From NCBI GenBank assembly GCA_015057365.1, contig SVEN01000005.1, positions 27,158 through 91,157 on the forward strand: DNA of 64,000 nt. Reading direction: 5' to 3'. Position 1 is the first letter of the stretch. Each line of letters begins with the position of its first letter. The notes under the pieces were generated by a model. The model was not told the origin of the DNA. It made no database searches and saw only the letters and a program-made list of their open reading frames with translations. Positions 40,881 through 51,250 of the stretch are shown here, in pieces. Origin of the DNA: Lachnospiraceae bacterium. Lineage in GTDB: Bacteria > Bacillota > Clostridia > Lachnospirales > Lachnospiraceae. The position numbers and the translations under genes were made by a program.

Positions 40881-41993
40881 TCACTTTAATCCGTGTTTCT
40901 CCCGATATTCCGCCAACAGTAAATCCACTACTCTTCCGTAGCTCTTCACTCCGTCCTCCTGTTCGTTGGCCTTTAAATATACGTCGTTTACCTTATCTAC
41001 GGTTTCACTGATGACCGTATCATGGTATTGATCCCAGTAAGCGCTGTTATCCCTGAAATCCCGTCCCATTCCCTCATGATAGGTTGCCCAAAGCTCCCCG
41101 TAAAGTTCCATATCCTGTCCCGCAAGGGCATTACCGGCATAGATTAATGCAAGCATGGTCCCGCTATAACGTACTACCGGATCATCGGAGGACATGCAGG
41201 CCAAATATGCCAAAAAATTTGCCTCATCCTCCCGCATAAATCCATGCAAATGAGCCAGTTCATGGGCCATGGTAGACGCTCTGGAATAATCCGGAATGTC
41301 CACGTTTACATTGGCTTCCATGGTCCAGCAGGTAAATACGCCGGTAATCTCCATCGAGGAAAACACTTTCGAACTCGTAATACATTTCGGTGCCGGATAC
41401 ATTCCGCGAAGCACCGGCAGGTCCTCCGAAAGCATTTCGTAGGCTTGCTGCACCTGCTTTCCTAATTCTCTGTTCGACACAGGCAAACGCAGCACTCCGT
41501 CTTCATCCTCATATTTCGTAAGCTCCGTCCGAAGTTCTACCGCCTGCTCTGCCAATTCGATACAAAGTCCATACAACTCCTCCTTGGAAGAATCCCGCAC
41601 CGTAATCCCCCGATAGTCCGCAATCGACACCCGGTGATAATTTACACCGCATCCTATGACATACACAAACAATATCACCGCAGCCACGCAAGCCGCATTA
41701 ATGATTCCCAAAAGACACCGGGCAAACCTGTCTTCCTTCTCTTTCACTATATGTACAATAAACCGAATCAAAAGTACAATGCAAACCACCGGTCCCGCTA
41801 CAACGATAAACTCCGCAAGAGAAAAAGGAATCCATCCGGTTACTGCGGAAACCACTACGGAATGCACCTTATAAATGCGTTTTGCAAACACCTCTTCCGC
41901 AAAGAACACACTACGCTTTGCCAGTGCTGTAATCAGAAATGATAACGGAAACAACAGTAACAAAAAAAGTCTCTTTCTCTTTAATACCTTCAC
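40881..41993 (-). CDS. DUF3810-like membrane metallopeptidase
   Basis: Three N-terminal TMs; STMAHELAHLHGFMREDEANFLAYLAC; GTG start preceded by AAGGAGG. Confidence 0.85.
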   Translation of the reverse strand: MKVLKRKRLFLLLLFPLSFLITALAKRSVFFAEEVFAKRIYKVHSVVVSAVTGWIPFSLAEFIVVAGPVVCIVLLIRFIVHIVKEKEDRFARCLLGIINAACVAAVILFVYVIGCGVNYHRVSIADYRGITVRDSSKEELYGLCIELAEQAVELRTELTKYEDEDGVLRLPVSNRELGKQVQQAYEMLSEDLPVLRGMYPAPKCITSSKVFSSMEITGVFTCWTMEANVNVDIPDYSRASTMAHELAHLHGFMREDEANFLAYLACMSSDDPVVRYSGTMLALIYAGNALAGQDMELYGELWATYHEGMGRDFRDNSAYWDQYHDTVISETVDKVNDVYLKANEQEDGVKSYGRVVDLLLAEYREKHGLK

Positions 41994-42234
41994 AGCCCAT
42001 CCTCCTTCTCTTTTGCCCCACCAGGGCCCGAAAACAACAAATTCGACCCTTGTATCAGTATAACACATCGCTGTGTCCTTTTGGTGTCAGAAACAACATT
42101 TCCGACCCTTTTCTTTTTATGCAATTTGTGCTAAGATAATCCCGAGGGGCTTTTTCCGTGCGGAATAGTCCGTAGCCGTTTGCACATAACGCATATCGGC
42201 TCAATAAGACAGTACGTTCCGAAAGGAGTTTTCT

Positions 42235-44085
42235 ATGAACCTATACACAGCACGTATCGAAGCACTTCGTAGCTTCATGAGACAAAACAACATTGACGTA
42301 TATTATGTTCCGACCGCGGATTACCACGGCTCCGAATATTTGGATGACCATTTCAAGCTCCGTGCCTATCTGTCCGGCTTTACCGGCTCTGCCGGCACCC
42401 TTTTTGTTACCTTAACCGAAGCGGGACTTTTTACCGACGGCCGTTATTTTATCCAGGCGGAGCAGGAGCTCCTCGGCAGCGGCATTACCCTGTATCGCAG
42501 CGGTATGGAAAATGTCCCGACGCCTGAGGAAAAGCTTAAAGATTTATTGGCGCAGGGCGGCACCTTGGGCTTTGACGGCCGTCTGCTCTCCTACGCCTTT
42601 TTGATGCAGTTAAAAGAAGATTTGCCCAACACGGTAACGATTCGCCATGATGTACCGTTTCCTGCAGAACTTTGGCCGGACCGTCCGGCGCTTTCCGCTA
42701 AGCCGGCCTATCGTCTGGAAGAACATTATTCCGGAAAGAGTACGGTAACAAAGCTTTCCGAGGTACGGGAGGCCATGAAAAAGCTTCGTCCGGATGCCCT
42801 TTATAAAAACGGTGTTTCCGAGCGTTTTGCAAAAAACACAGACCACGTTGCAGAGGTGTACTTACTCACTTCGCTGGATGAAATCGCATGGTTGTTTAAC
42901 CTGCGCGGAAACGATGTGGAAAACAATCCGGTCTTCCTTTCCTATGCCATGATTACGGATTCCAAGGCTTTTTTATACGTCAATCCGGTAGCCGTAGACG
43001 ATAAGCTCCGTCAGGTTTTGGAGGAAGAAGGCGTGATTGTTCGGACCTACGATGCCGTTTATGAGGATGTTACTAAGCTTCGTGCCTGTCCGGTTCTTTT
43101 AGATGCCAAGCGGGTCAACTGCACCCTGGTACAGGCTCTGCCAAAAGAATGCACGGTTTTAGATGCACCGGGCCCGATTCTTCTTGCAAAAGCAATCAAG
43201 AACGAAACCGAGCAAAAGAACCTTGCAGCAGGACACATTAAGGACGGCGTGGCAGTAACGAAATTTATGTACTGGCTGAAGAAAAACATCGGCAGAGAAA
43301 CCATCACCGAGTATTCCGCTGCCGAATACCTGCTGTCTCTCCGTAAGGAGCAGGAAGGTTTCCTGGAGCCGAGCTTTGAAACCATTTCCGCTTATAATGC
43401 CAACGCAGCCATGATGCACTATTCCGCGGATGAAAAATCTGCTGCCACCTTAGCACCGCAAGGCTTCCTTTTGGTGGACTCCGGCGGACAGTATTACGAG
43501 GGCACCACGGACATTACCAGAACCTACGTCCTGGGCGACCTTCCGCATGAATGGAAGCAACACTACACCGCTGTTCTTCGCGGTATGCTCGCCCTCTCCG
43601 ATGCCAAATTCTTACACGGCTGTCGCGGCATTAACCTTGATATCCTTGCCCGTGGTCCTCTCTGGCAAATGGGTCTGGATTACCGCTGCGGCACCGGCCA
43701 CGGCGTAGGCTATCTTTTAAATGTCCACGAAGCCCCGAACGGCTTCCGCTGGCGCATCGTTCCGGAGCGTAATGACAGCTGTATTCTCGAAGAAGGCATG
43801 GTAACCACCAACGAACCGGGCGTATATGTAGAAAACAGCCACGGTATCCGTATCGAAAACGAACTGCTCTGCAAGAAGGGTGATAAAAACGAGTACGGCC
43901 AGTACATGTACTTCGAAACCCTGACCATGGCACCGATTGACCTTGACGCGGTACTTCCGGAGGAAATGACTGCGCGAGAACGTAATATATTAAACAACTA
44001 CCATCAGAAGGTTTACGAGACCTTGCTTCCGTATATGAATGAGGAAGAGGGCAAGTGGCTGAGGGAAGTGACCAGGGCGATATAG
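42235..44085 (+). CDS. M24 family Xaa-Pro aminopeptidase (aminopeptidase P)
   Basis: 616 aa; SGFTGSAGT; GTTDITRTYVLG; CGTGHGVGYLLNVHEAP. Confidence 0.95.
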   Translation: MNLYTARIEALRSFMRQNNIDVYYVPTADYHGSEYLDDHFKLRAYLSGFTGSAGTLFVTLTEAGLFTDGRYFIQAEQELLGSGITLYRSGMENVPTPEEKLKDLLAQGGTLGFDGRLLSYAFLMQLKEDLPNTVTIRHDVPFPAELWPDRPALSAKPAYRLEEHYSGKSTVTKLSEVREAMKKLRPDALYKNGVSERFAKNTDHVAEVYLLTSLDEIAWLFNLRGNDVENNPVFLSYAMITDSKAFLYVNPVAVDDKLRQVLEEEGVIVRTYDAVYEDVTKLRACPVLLDAKRVNCTLVQALPKECTVLDAPGPILLAKAIKNETEQKNLAAGHIKDGVAVTKFMYWLKKNIGRETITEYSAAEYLLSLRKEQEGFLEPSFETISAYNANAAMMHYSADEKSAATLAPQGFLLVDSGGQYYEGTTDITRTYVLGDLPHEWKQHYTAVLRGMLALSDAKFLHGCRGINLDILARGPLWQMGLDYRCGTGHGVGYLLNVHEAPNGFRWRIVPERNDSCILEEGMVTTNEPGVYVENSHGIRIENELLCKKGDKNEYGQYMYFETLTMAPIDLDAVLPEEMTARERNILNNYHQKVYETLLPYMNEEEGKWLREVTRAI

Positions 44086-44158
44086 AACTTTGCCGGCAAT
44101 TACAAGTCGCAAGTAAATGTCCACACCGGACACGACCTTAGACAACTGATAAAAAATA

Positions 44159-44205
44159 CGGGTGTTAAGCGTATCCTGCAAGATACCTTAACACCCTGTT
44201 TTCTT
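44159..44205 (+). terminator. Terminator
   Basis: GGGTGTTAAG...CTTAACACCC then TGTTTTCTTTT. Confidence 0.75.
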
Positions 44206-44323
44206 TTCTCTTCCCCTTGTTTCAATCTATGTTCGAAGTTTTTAATATATTTTCCCATTTTTTCCGAAGAGCGAAAAAAACACTCTCCTCATTCGTCATA
44301 GTAGGTGAAAGGAGTTTTGCACC

Positions 44324-44842
44324 ATGGACAAAACAAACTTAAGCGAACTGTTTACGCGGGTACAGCGCAGGGATAAGGACGCCTTCACACAACTTTATCA
44401 CGACTTAAAACAACCGGTGTTTACCATTATCTACCGCATTGTACAAAACCAAACCATCGCTGAGGATCTGACGCAAGACCTCTTTGTGAAGCTATTTACG
44501 GCTCCGCCGGATTCCACCGTTAAAAATCCCAGAGCATGGATTTTTCAGATGGCACATAACCTGGCCATTGATTCTCTGAGAAAAACGCAGCCGGCAAATA
44601 TTGACGATATTACCCTGGCTTCCGAAGAACGCATGAATGCCATTATCATCAAGACAGATTTGGAACGGGCCATTGCCACCCTTTCCTCCCCGGAACGTGT
44701 AATTCTTTCCCTCCGGGCCAACGGCGGACTGGGCTTTTCCGACATCGCCAGCATTACGGGGCAATCTCTGTCGTCCGTTTACCGTAGCTACCGCAAAACT
44801 CTGAAAGCTTTACAAACCTTACTGAACGGAGGTACTCTATGA
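44324..44842 (+). CDS. ECF-type RNA polymerase sigma factor
   Basis: LTQDLFVKLFTAPPDSTVKNPRAWIFQMAHNLAIDSLRK; LSSPERVILSLRANGGLGFSDIASITGQSLSSVYRSYRKTLKAL. Confidence 0.93.
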   Translation: MDKTNLSELFTRVQRRDKDAFTQLYHDLKQPVFTIIYRIVQNQTIAEDLTQDLFVKLFTAPPDSTVKNPRAWIFQMAHNLAIDSLRKTQPANIDDITLASEERMNAIIIKTDLERAIATLSSPERVILSLRANGGLGFSDIASITGQSLSSVYRSYRKTLKALQTLLNGGTL

Positions 44843-45606
44843 ACGATATGAATTCAAACCAAACAACCTATCCTACCCTTTTTGATTTATTTCAGGTCTG
44901 GTGCAATGAGGGCTACCCGGACTATGTAACCGGCGTGTGGTCCAACGACGGCAGCTCCTACAACCTGACCGTAGGCGTTACAGGAGACGCGGCCGGAGAA
45001 GCAGGGAAGAAAGAAATCTTGAACTTAATTGAAGACGACACATCTGTTACCTTTGCTCCCCAGACCTATACCCATGACTATCTGATACAAATTCAGGAAG
45101 AACTGCTCCCGTACTTTGAGCAGGATTTAGGATTGGTTGCTTCCGGTGTCTATGACAGGGAAAACTATGTAGGTGTGGAAATCCTTACCGCAAAATCAAA
45201 CGAGGAGGCCACCTTAGATTTCATTGCAGAACTGAAAGAAAAATACGGAGAAGCGATATCCGTTTCCTATACAGAGAACTACGTCACCCTTACCGATGAG
45301 TTGCAAACCAACACGACGACAGTCCTGATGGAGCCGCTCTCTCCGTCTGCCACCGGAACCCCCTTTTCTCCTTTGCTGACAGCAGGATTGATTTTGATAC
45401 CGCTTCTGGTCTTCGGTATTTATTTTGCCCTGAGACGTCGCTTTTTACCGGTACTGCAAACCAATGCAGGCGGGACGGTTGCACAAAGCGGTAAGCTTTC
45501 CGTAAAAGAGGTTGAGGAAATTGTAAAGGACAGTTCCTTAACGATTTCGAAGGAAGTGGACGAGAGGGTGATGGAGGCTATCAATCAGGACCATCTTAGT
45601 CTATAA
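44839..45606 (+). CDS. Single-pass membrane protein coupled to the sigma factor, candidate regulator
   Basis: 4-nt overlap with sigma gene; TM LLTAGLILIPLLVFGIYFALRRRF; about 50-residue C-terminal tail. Confidence 0.75.
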   Translation: MNDMNSNQTTYPTLFDLFQVWCNEGYPDYVTGVWSNDGSSYNLTVGVTGDAAGEAGKKEILNLIEDDTSVTFAPQTYTHDYLIQIQEELLPYFEQDLGLVASGVYDRENYVGVEILTAKSNEEATLDFIAELKEKYGEAISVSYTENYVTLTDELQTNTTTVLMEPLSPSATGTPFSPLLTAGLILIPLLVFGIYFALRRRFLPVLQTNAGGTVAQSGKLSVKEVEEIVKDSSLTISKEVDERVMEAINQDHLSL

Positions 45607-45629
45607 ACACGTTTTCCTATAAAACAAAA

Positions 45630-45677
45630 AGGAACGATATGTCAAAGAAATCAAATTCTCTTGACATATCGTTCTTT
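45630..45677. terminator. Terminator
   Basis: AAAGGAACGATATGTCAA.../TTGACATATCGTTCTTT. Confidence 0.8.
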
Positions 45678-45750
45678 AACCACTACGCAAAACCACCTTC
45701 TATCTTGCTGATATCTGCCTGATAAATTCCGGTTTCTTCTGCCGACAAAT

Positions 45751-46710
45751 TCACTGCACCGTTTCCCCCATCGTCATCCCCGTCTCCTCATATAAAAGCG
45801 CTCTTACCGCCTCATAGGCACGTTCCGAGGCCGCCTCCGCACGCTGTTGTTCCTCTTCCTCTACCGGGATACCGAACCACCCTTGTTCAAAGGCAACCGG
45901 CTCTCCCCCATAGGTTGCCAAATCCACCGTCGCTGTCACAAATGCTTCTCCCATCCGCATGGTAATGTAATATTCCGTATTCTCCTGCGGCGTCGGAATC
46001 AGATTCCACTCAATCTTCTCCTCTCCCTGTACTTCCATATAGTAAAAATTGATGTTTTCATCCATGGTAGAATACTCTACCGTTGCCTGTCCGCCGGACT
46101 CCGGAGTTCCCTTTGCCAGTACCTTATCCCCGAGGTCGTTGGTTTCTCCGTATGCAAGGAGCAGGTCAATCAGCTTTTGCTTTCCGGTCTCCGTTTCCGG
46201 CTTCTCCACCGTCACCTTCCAGCATACTTCCTGTCCGGATGTCACATCCGTAACTACCAGTTCCGTCGTACCGTTTGCAATACCGTATAACATCACACCT
46301 GTAGTCTCGCACCCTTCCTCGTAATCATATTCGCCCTCCATAAACATTGCCCGGGCAATGTCCGGGTTCTCGCTTCGAAAGGTTAGAGCCTCAAATTCGT
46401 ATGCAAACTCAAAGTACAACTCATTCTCTACCGTAAGCTCATATTCCGGAAGTATCCGATCTTCTCCCGTCATTTTTTCATCATCTGCTGCCGGAGTCTC
46501 TGTCGGTAATACCGGCTCCGTTACTTGAATCGGTTCCTCCGTCTCCTTCTCCGCATCTGCACCATTTGTCGCCTCTACCGCAGGTGTTGACGATATTGCA
46601 CCATCTTTTCCCGTTTCTTCCTCCCTCGCGCAGCCCTGTGCCGCAACTACCGATACAGCCAGTGCCAGCGATACCATACACGTCTTGACACCTCTGCACA
46701 TTTTTCTCAT
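45751..46710 (-). CDS. Lipoprotein, unknown function
   Basis: Signal and lipobox MVSLALAVSVVAAQGCAREEE. Confidence 0.8.
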   Translation of the reverse strand: MRKMCRGVKTCMVSLALAVSVVAAQGCAREEETGKDGAISSTPAVEATNGADAEKETEEPIQVTEPVLPTETPAADDEKMTGEDRILPEYELTVENELYFEFAYEFEALTFRSENPDIARAMFMEGEYDYEEGCETTGVMLYGIANGTTELVVTDVTSGQEVCWKVTVEKPETETGKQKLIDLLLAYGETNDLGDKVLAKGTPESGGQATVEYSTMDENINFYYMEVQGEEKIEWNLIPTPQENTEYYITMRMGEAFVTATVDLATYGGEPVAFEQGWFGIPVEEEEQQRAEAASERAYEAVRALLYEETGMTMGETVQ

Positions 46711-46787
46711 ACGCCTTCGTTCCTTTCCAAAAACACCGTGTCCACTTGCAGGCTTCTCGCCGCCTGTTCACACGTCATCTCATAAAA

Positions 46788-46828
46788 CAAAAAAAGGGAA
46801 ACAACCATACCTCTCACGGCTGTTTCCC
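46788..46828 (-). terminator. Terminator after cytidylate kinase-like gene
   Basis: GGGAAACA...TGTTTCCC with minus-strand T-run. Confidence 0.75.
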
Positions 46829-46883
46829 GCATCTTATCTTTCCTGATTTCCTCCGATATGCAAGCTGCGTATCTTCAAAGCCT

Positions 46884-47510
46884 CTACGCTCTCTCCGGAA
46901 TAATCTCCAGGAACGACTTTGTAATCTTTACGCAGGTCTCGTAATCCAAATGATTGGTATTGAGACACAAATCGTAATTGCCTGCGTCGGTCCATTCATT
47001 GCCGGTGTAATACTTGTAATAAGCCGCACGACGCTTGTCAATGGCAAGAATCTGCTTTTCCCGCTCCTTATCATCTCCCGGAAGCTTGCCCTTGGTACGG
47101 GCTACACAATCTTCTAACGGAGCGTGTATGTAGAGACGCACCGCGTGCGGTAAATCTCTTAAAATGTAGTCGGCACAACGTCCCACGATAACACACGGAC
47201 CCTCCGCAGCCAGATCCTTAATCACCTTTGCCTGATAAGCAAACAGATTATCGTTGGAAACAAACTCTTCCCTGTCCGGCGGAATCAACTCACCGTTGTA
47301 TTCCTTCTTTGCAATCTTAAACAGAAGGCTCTGCTTTACCTTCTCGTCTGCCTTTGCGAACAACTCCTCATTGATGCCGCTCTCATCGGAAGCCAGACGC
47401 ATCAGTTCTCTGTCATAGTACGGAATATTCAGCTCCTTAGCCAACATCTGACCGATGGTGCGTCCACCGCTGCCGTAGCCTCTTGCAATCGTAATTACAT
47501 AATTCTTCAT
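46884..47510 (-). CDS. Cytidylate kinase-like family protein
   Basis: YVITIARGYGSGGRTIGQMLAKELNIPYYDRELMRLAS. Confidence 0.92.
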   Translation of the reverse strand: MKNYVITIARGYGSGGRTIGQMLAKELNIPYYDRELMRLASDESGINEELFAKADEKVKQSLLFKIAKKEYNGELIPPDREEFVSNDNLFAYQAKVIKDLAAEGPCVIVGRCADYILRDLPHAVRLYIHAPLEDCVARTKGKLPGDDKEREKQILAIDKRRAAYYKYYTGNEWTDAGNYDLCLNTNHLDYETCVKITKSFLEIIPERA

Positions 47511-47529
47511 AGCCCTTCTCCTTTCCGGA

Positions 47530-48237
47530 TTATGCTCCCAAATATGCTTTTCTTACGGAATCATCGTTTAACAAATCTTTTGCATCCGCTGTCATTACCA
47601 CCTTACCGGTCTCCAGTACGTAGCCGCGGTTTGCGATGGAAAGCGCCATTTGCGCATTCTGCTCTACCAGAAGAATGGTAACACCGGCTTTATTTAACTC
47701 TACGATAATCTTAAAGATTTCATCTACCAAAATCGGTGCCAGACCCATAGACGGCTCGTCAAGCATAAGAAGCGTCGGGTTGGACATCATGGCACGTCCC
47801 ATGGCAAGCATCTGCTGCTCACCGCCGGATAAGGTACCTGCCACCTGGGTTCTACGCTCCTTTAAGCGCGGAAAATGCTCAAATACGATTTCCAGGTTCT
47901 GATTGATGGTATTCTTCGGCTGGGTATAAGCACCAAGCTCCAAATTCTCCATAACGGACATCTGCAGGAATACGCGACGTCCCTCCGGCACCTGTGCCAG
48001 ACCGTGACCGACAATCTTGTGGGCCGGTATATGCATCAAATCCTGGTTGTTAAATACAATGGAACCGGTATTGCTCTTTAAAAGGCCGGACACCGTCTGC
48101 AAAATCGTAGTCTTACCGGCACCGTTGGCACCGATTAAGGAAATAATCTCGCCTTTTTCTACTTTAAAGCTGATATCCTTTACCGCGTGGATACTGCCGT
48201 AATATACATTGATATTATTTACTTCAAGCATTGCCAT
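47530..48237 (-). CDS. livF: Branched-chain amino-acid ABC transporter ATP-binding protein
   Basis: GANGAGKTT; LSGGEQQMLAMGRAMM; order. Confidence 0.95.
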   Translation of the reverse strand: MAMLEVNNINVYYGSIHAVKDISFKVEKGEIISLIGANGAGKTTILQTVSGLLKSNTGSIVFNNQDLMHIPAHKIVGHGLAQVPEGRRVFLQMSVMENLELGAYTQPKNTINQNLEIVFEHFPRLKERRTQVAGTLSGGEQQMLAMGRAMMSNPTLLMLDEPSMGLAPILVDEIFKIIVELNKAGVTILLVEQNAQMALSIANRGYVLETGKVVMTADAKDLLNDDSVRKAYLGA

Positions 48238-48240
48238 GGC

Positions 48241-49077
48241 CTAGTCCTCCTTCTTCTTACCGAGATACGCCTCGATTACGGTCGGATTCGCCTGAATCTC
48301 CTCCGGAGAGCCCTTCGCGATAATACGACCGAAGTTCAATACCGCAATACCTTCACAAATACCCATAACCAGATTCATATCGTGCTCGATTAAAAGAATC
48401 GCAATCTGGAACGTATCGCGAATCTTGCGGATATTCTCCATCAGCTCCGCGGTCTCGGACGGGTTCATACCCGCTGCCGGCTCGTCAAGAAGCAACAGCT
48501 TCGGATTGGTAGCAAGGGCACGTACAATCTCCAAACGACGCTGTGCACCGTACGGAAGGCTGCCTGCCTTATAATCCGCCATATCCTGCATATCAAAAAT
48601 GGAAAGCAATTCCAATGCCTTTTCGTGGGCTTCCTTCTCGGTCTTCCAGTAGGCCGGAAGACGAAGAATACTATTTACGGTAGAGCACTTAATCTGATTA
48701 TGGAGGCCGATTTTAACGTTCTCTTCTACCGTTAATTTATCAAAGAGACGAATATTCTGGAAAGTACGTGCAATACCCGCTTTATTTACCTGCATCGTAC
48801 TCATGCCTCTGGTATCCTGGCCATCCAGTAAAATCGTACCGTGGGTCGGCTGATACACCTTAGTCAGTAAATTAAATACCGTGGTCTTTCCGGCACCGTT
48901 CGGACCGATAAGGCCCGCGATCTCCGTAGCTCCCACCGTCAAATTAAAATCATCTACCGCAACCAGACCGCCGAAGGTAATTCCCAAATGGCTACATTCC
49001 AACACAGGACGTTTGTCTTTATCACGTTCCGGGATAATGCTTTCACTGATGACCTCATGAATCTTTCCCTTATCCAT
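48241..49077 (-). CDS. livG: Branched-chain amino-acid ABC transporter ATP-binding protein
   Basis: GPNGAGKTTVFNLLT; SD GGAGGA. Confidence 0.95.
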   Translation of the reverse strand: MDKGKIHEVISESIIPERDKDKRPVLECSHLGITFGGLVAVDDFNLTVGATEIAGLIGPNGAGKTTVFNLLTKVYQPTHGTILLDGQDTRGMSTMQVNKAGIARTFQNIRLFDKLTVEENVKIGLHNQIKCSTVNSILRLPAYWKTEKEAHEKALELLSIFDMQDMADYKAGSLPYGAQRRLEIVRALATNPKLLLLDEPAAGMNPSETAELMENIRKIRDTFQIAILLIEHDMNLVMGICEGIAVLNFGRIIAKGSPEEIQANPTVIEAYLGKKKED

Positions 49078-50161
49078 TTGTCTTTTCCTCCTTTTTGGTC
49101 TTCTTCCCACCGAACATGTTCTTTATATCGGATAAAAACTCTGCGACGAGATTTCGAATCTTCGCATTGTTGGTACCGAGCATGACAAGAATCAATACTA
49201 CCGCATATACCAGCATACGATAATCGGAGAATTCTCGCAAAAGCTCCGGAAGCAAAGTCAGAAGTGCTGCTGCGATTAAGGAACCACGCATACTTCCAAG
49301 ACCACCCAGAACTACGAATACCAATATCAGAATGGACGTATTAAAATCAAACTTTGTCGGTGTCACAGTAGAATAATTAAACGCAAATACCGTACCCGCC
49401 ATACCTGCCATAGCAGCGGAAATTGCGAATACCAACAGCTTATACTTTGTCACATTGATACCTACCGACTCGGCAGCGATACGATTGTCGCGAAGTGCCA
49501 TAATCGCACGGCCGGTGCGACTCTGAATCAGGTTGTAAATCACAATCAGGCAAAGCATCAGCACAATAAAAGCGAAGGTAAAGGTGGAAATCTTACGAAT
49601 ACCGGTAGCACCCATAGCACCGTTAATAATCATCTTTCCTTCCTCTAAAATCTCCGGCTTCTCGATGAATCCCACGTGAAGACCGTCCGCATCCAGGCCT
49701 ACATATAAAATGTTGACAATACTCTTAATGATCTGACCGAATGCCAAGGTAACAATAGCAAGGTAGTCACCGCGCAAACGAAGTACCGGAATTCCGATTA
49801 ACAGACCTGCAAGAGCAGCCATCAAACCACCTGCGATAACCGCTACCAACAGACACAGTGTCTTGGAATCGGACACCTCCTGCATCAACGTTCCCACAAA
49901 AACACCGCCAAAGGCTCCGACACTCATAAAGCCTGCATGTCCAAGGCTAAGCTCTCCCAAAATACCTACGGTCAGGTTTAAGGAAATCGCCATAATCATA
50001 TAAGCGCAAATCGGCACCAACTGGCCGTTAATTAAGTTGGTAGTGATTCCGCCCTCCTTTAATATCAAAACAATCACATAAACGAGAAGTAATCCGCCCA
50101 TGGTAATGAAATTGTTTTTCGACGTTTTGTTTAAAGTCAGTTTTCCTTTCATCACACTCAC
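49070..50161 (-). CDS. livM: Branched-chain amino-acid ABC transporter permease
   Basis: Multi-TM; LRGDYLAIVTLAFGQI; VVLGGLGSMRG. Confidence 0.95.
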   Translation of the reverse strand: MSVMKGKLTLNKTSKNNFITMGGLLLVYVIVLILKEGGITTNLINGQLVPICAYMIMAISLNLTVGILGELSLGHAGFMSVGAFGGVFVGTLMQEVSDSKTLCLLVAVIAGGLMAALAGLLIGIPVLRLRGDYLAIVTLAFGQIIKSIVNILYVGLDADGLHVGFIEKPEILEEGKMIINGAMGATGIRKISTFTFAFIVLMLCLIVIYNLIQSRTGRAIMALRDNRIAAESVGINVTKYKLLVFAISAAMAGMAGTVFAFNYSTVTPTKFDFNTSILILVFVVLGGLGSMRGSLIAAALLTLLPELLREFSDYRMLVYAVVLILVMLGTNNAKIRNLVAEFLSDIKNMFGGKKTKKEEKTNG

Positions 50162-50162
50162 C

Positions 50163-51041
50163 TCACACTTTCTCGCTGATCTTCTTACCGAGAAGACCCG
50201 TAGGCTTCACAAGCAGTACCACAATCAATACCGCAAATACAATGGCATCGGAAATTTCCGTAGAGATATATGCCTTTGCAAAAATCTCGATAATACCCAA
50301 TAAAATACCGCCGATTAAAGCCCCCGGGATAGAACCGATACCGCCGAATACCGCTGCGGTAAACGCCTTAATACCCGGCATGGAACCGGTGGTCGGCACC
50401 AGATTCGGGTAAGCGGAACAAAGAAGTACACCCGCAATAGCTGCCAAAGCCGAACCGATGGCAAAGGTAATGGAAATCGTCGTATTTACGTTGATACCCA
50501 TGAGCTGTGCAGCCCCCTTATCCTCGGAGCAGGCACGCATCGCCTTACCCATCTTGGACTTACCGGTAAATACGGTCAGTGCAATCATAATAATCACACA
50601 TACCGCAATCGTGACTAAGGTAACGTGAGATACGTACAATCCTTCCGTAATCTGAATACCGCCATCTCCTACGACAGACTTAAATACCTTCGGATTGGAA
50701 GTCCAAAGAAGCTGTGCGGCATTCTGCAGAAAATAACTCATACCGATTGCCGTAATTAACACAGCAAGGGAAGTGGCTTGTCTGAGCGGCTTATACGCCA
50801 AACGTTCGATCACGATACCTAACACCGTACAAACAAACATAGAAAGTAATATGCCGACTACTACAGGCATATTATAACGACTGGTCATAAAGAAGCACAC
50901 ATAGGCACCTACCATGATGACATCACCGTGCGCAAAGTTTAGCATCTTTGCGATACCGTATACCATGGTGTATCCCAACGCGATAATCGCGTAGATACTC
51001 CCCAAACTGATTCCGTTAATCACATTCGAAAGGAATTCCAT
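50163..51041 (-). CDS. livH: Branched-chain amino-acid ABC transporter permease
   Basis: NGISLGSIYAIIALGYTMVYGIAKMLNFAHGD. Confidence 0.96.
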   Translation of the reverse strand: MEFLSNVINGISLGSIYAIIALGYTMVYGIAKMLNFAHGDVIMVGAYVCFFMTSRYNMPVVVGILLSMFVCTVLGIVIERLAYKPLRQATSLAVLITAIGMSYFLQNAAQLLWTSNPKVFKSVVGDGGIQITEGLYVSHVTLVTIAVCVIIMIALTVFTGKSKMGKAMRACSEDKGAAQLMGINVNTTISITFAIGSALAAIAGVLLCSAYPNLVPTTGSMPGIKAFTAAVFGGIGSIPGALIGGILLGIIEIFAKAYISTEISDAIVFAVLIVVLLVKPTGLLGKKISEKV

Positions 51042-51181
51042 ATACTACACCTCAATTTCTAAAAAAGTAAATAACAATACATTTTATTTTATCACAAAAA
51101 GGCAAAAATGGCAATGTTTTTTCCATTAAAGCGATAAAGAGTTTCCGATTTGCTTTGTGGGAAATAAAAATACGTAAAACG

Positions 51182-51222
51182 AAAAAAGTACCACGGTTAC
51201 GCCTTGCGCAACCATGGTACTT
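51182..51222 (-). terminator. Intercistronic terminator/attenuator between livJ and livH
   Basis: AGTACCATGGTT/AACCGTGGTACT followed by TTTTTT on the minus strand. Confidence 0.8.
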
Positions 51223-51250
51223 ATAGAACCTATTCTGTATTACGAAAAAA

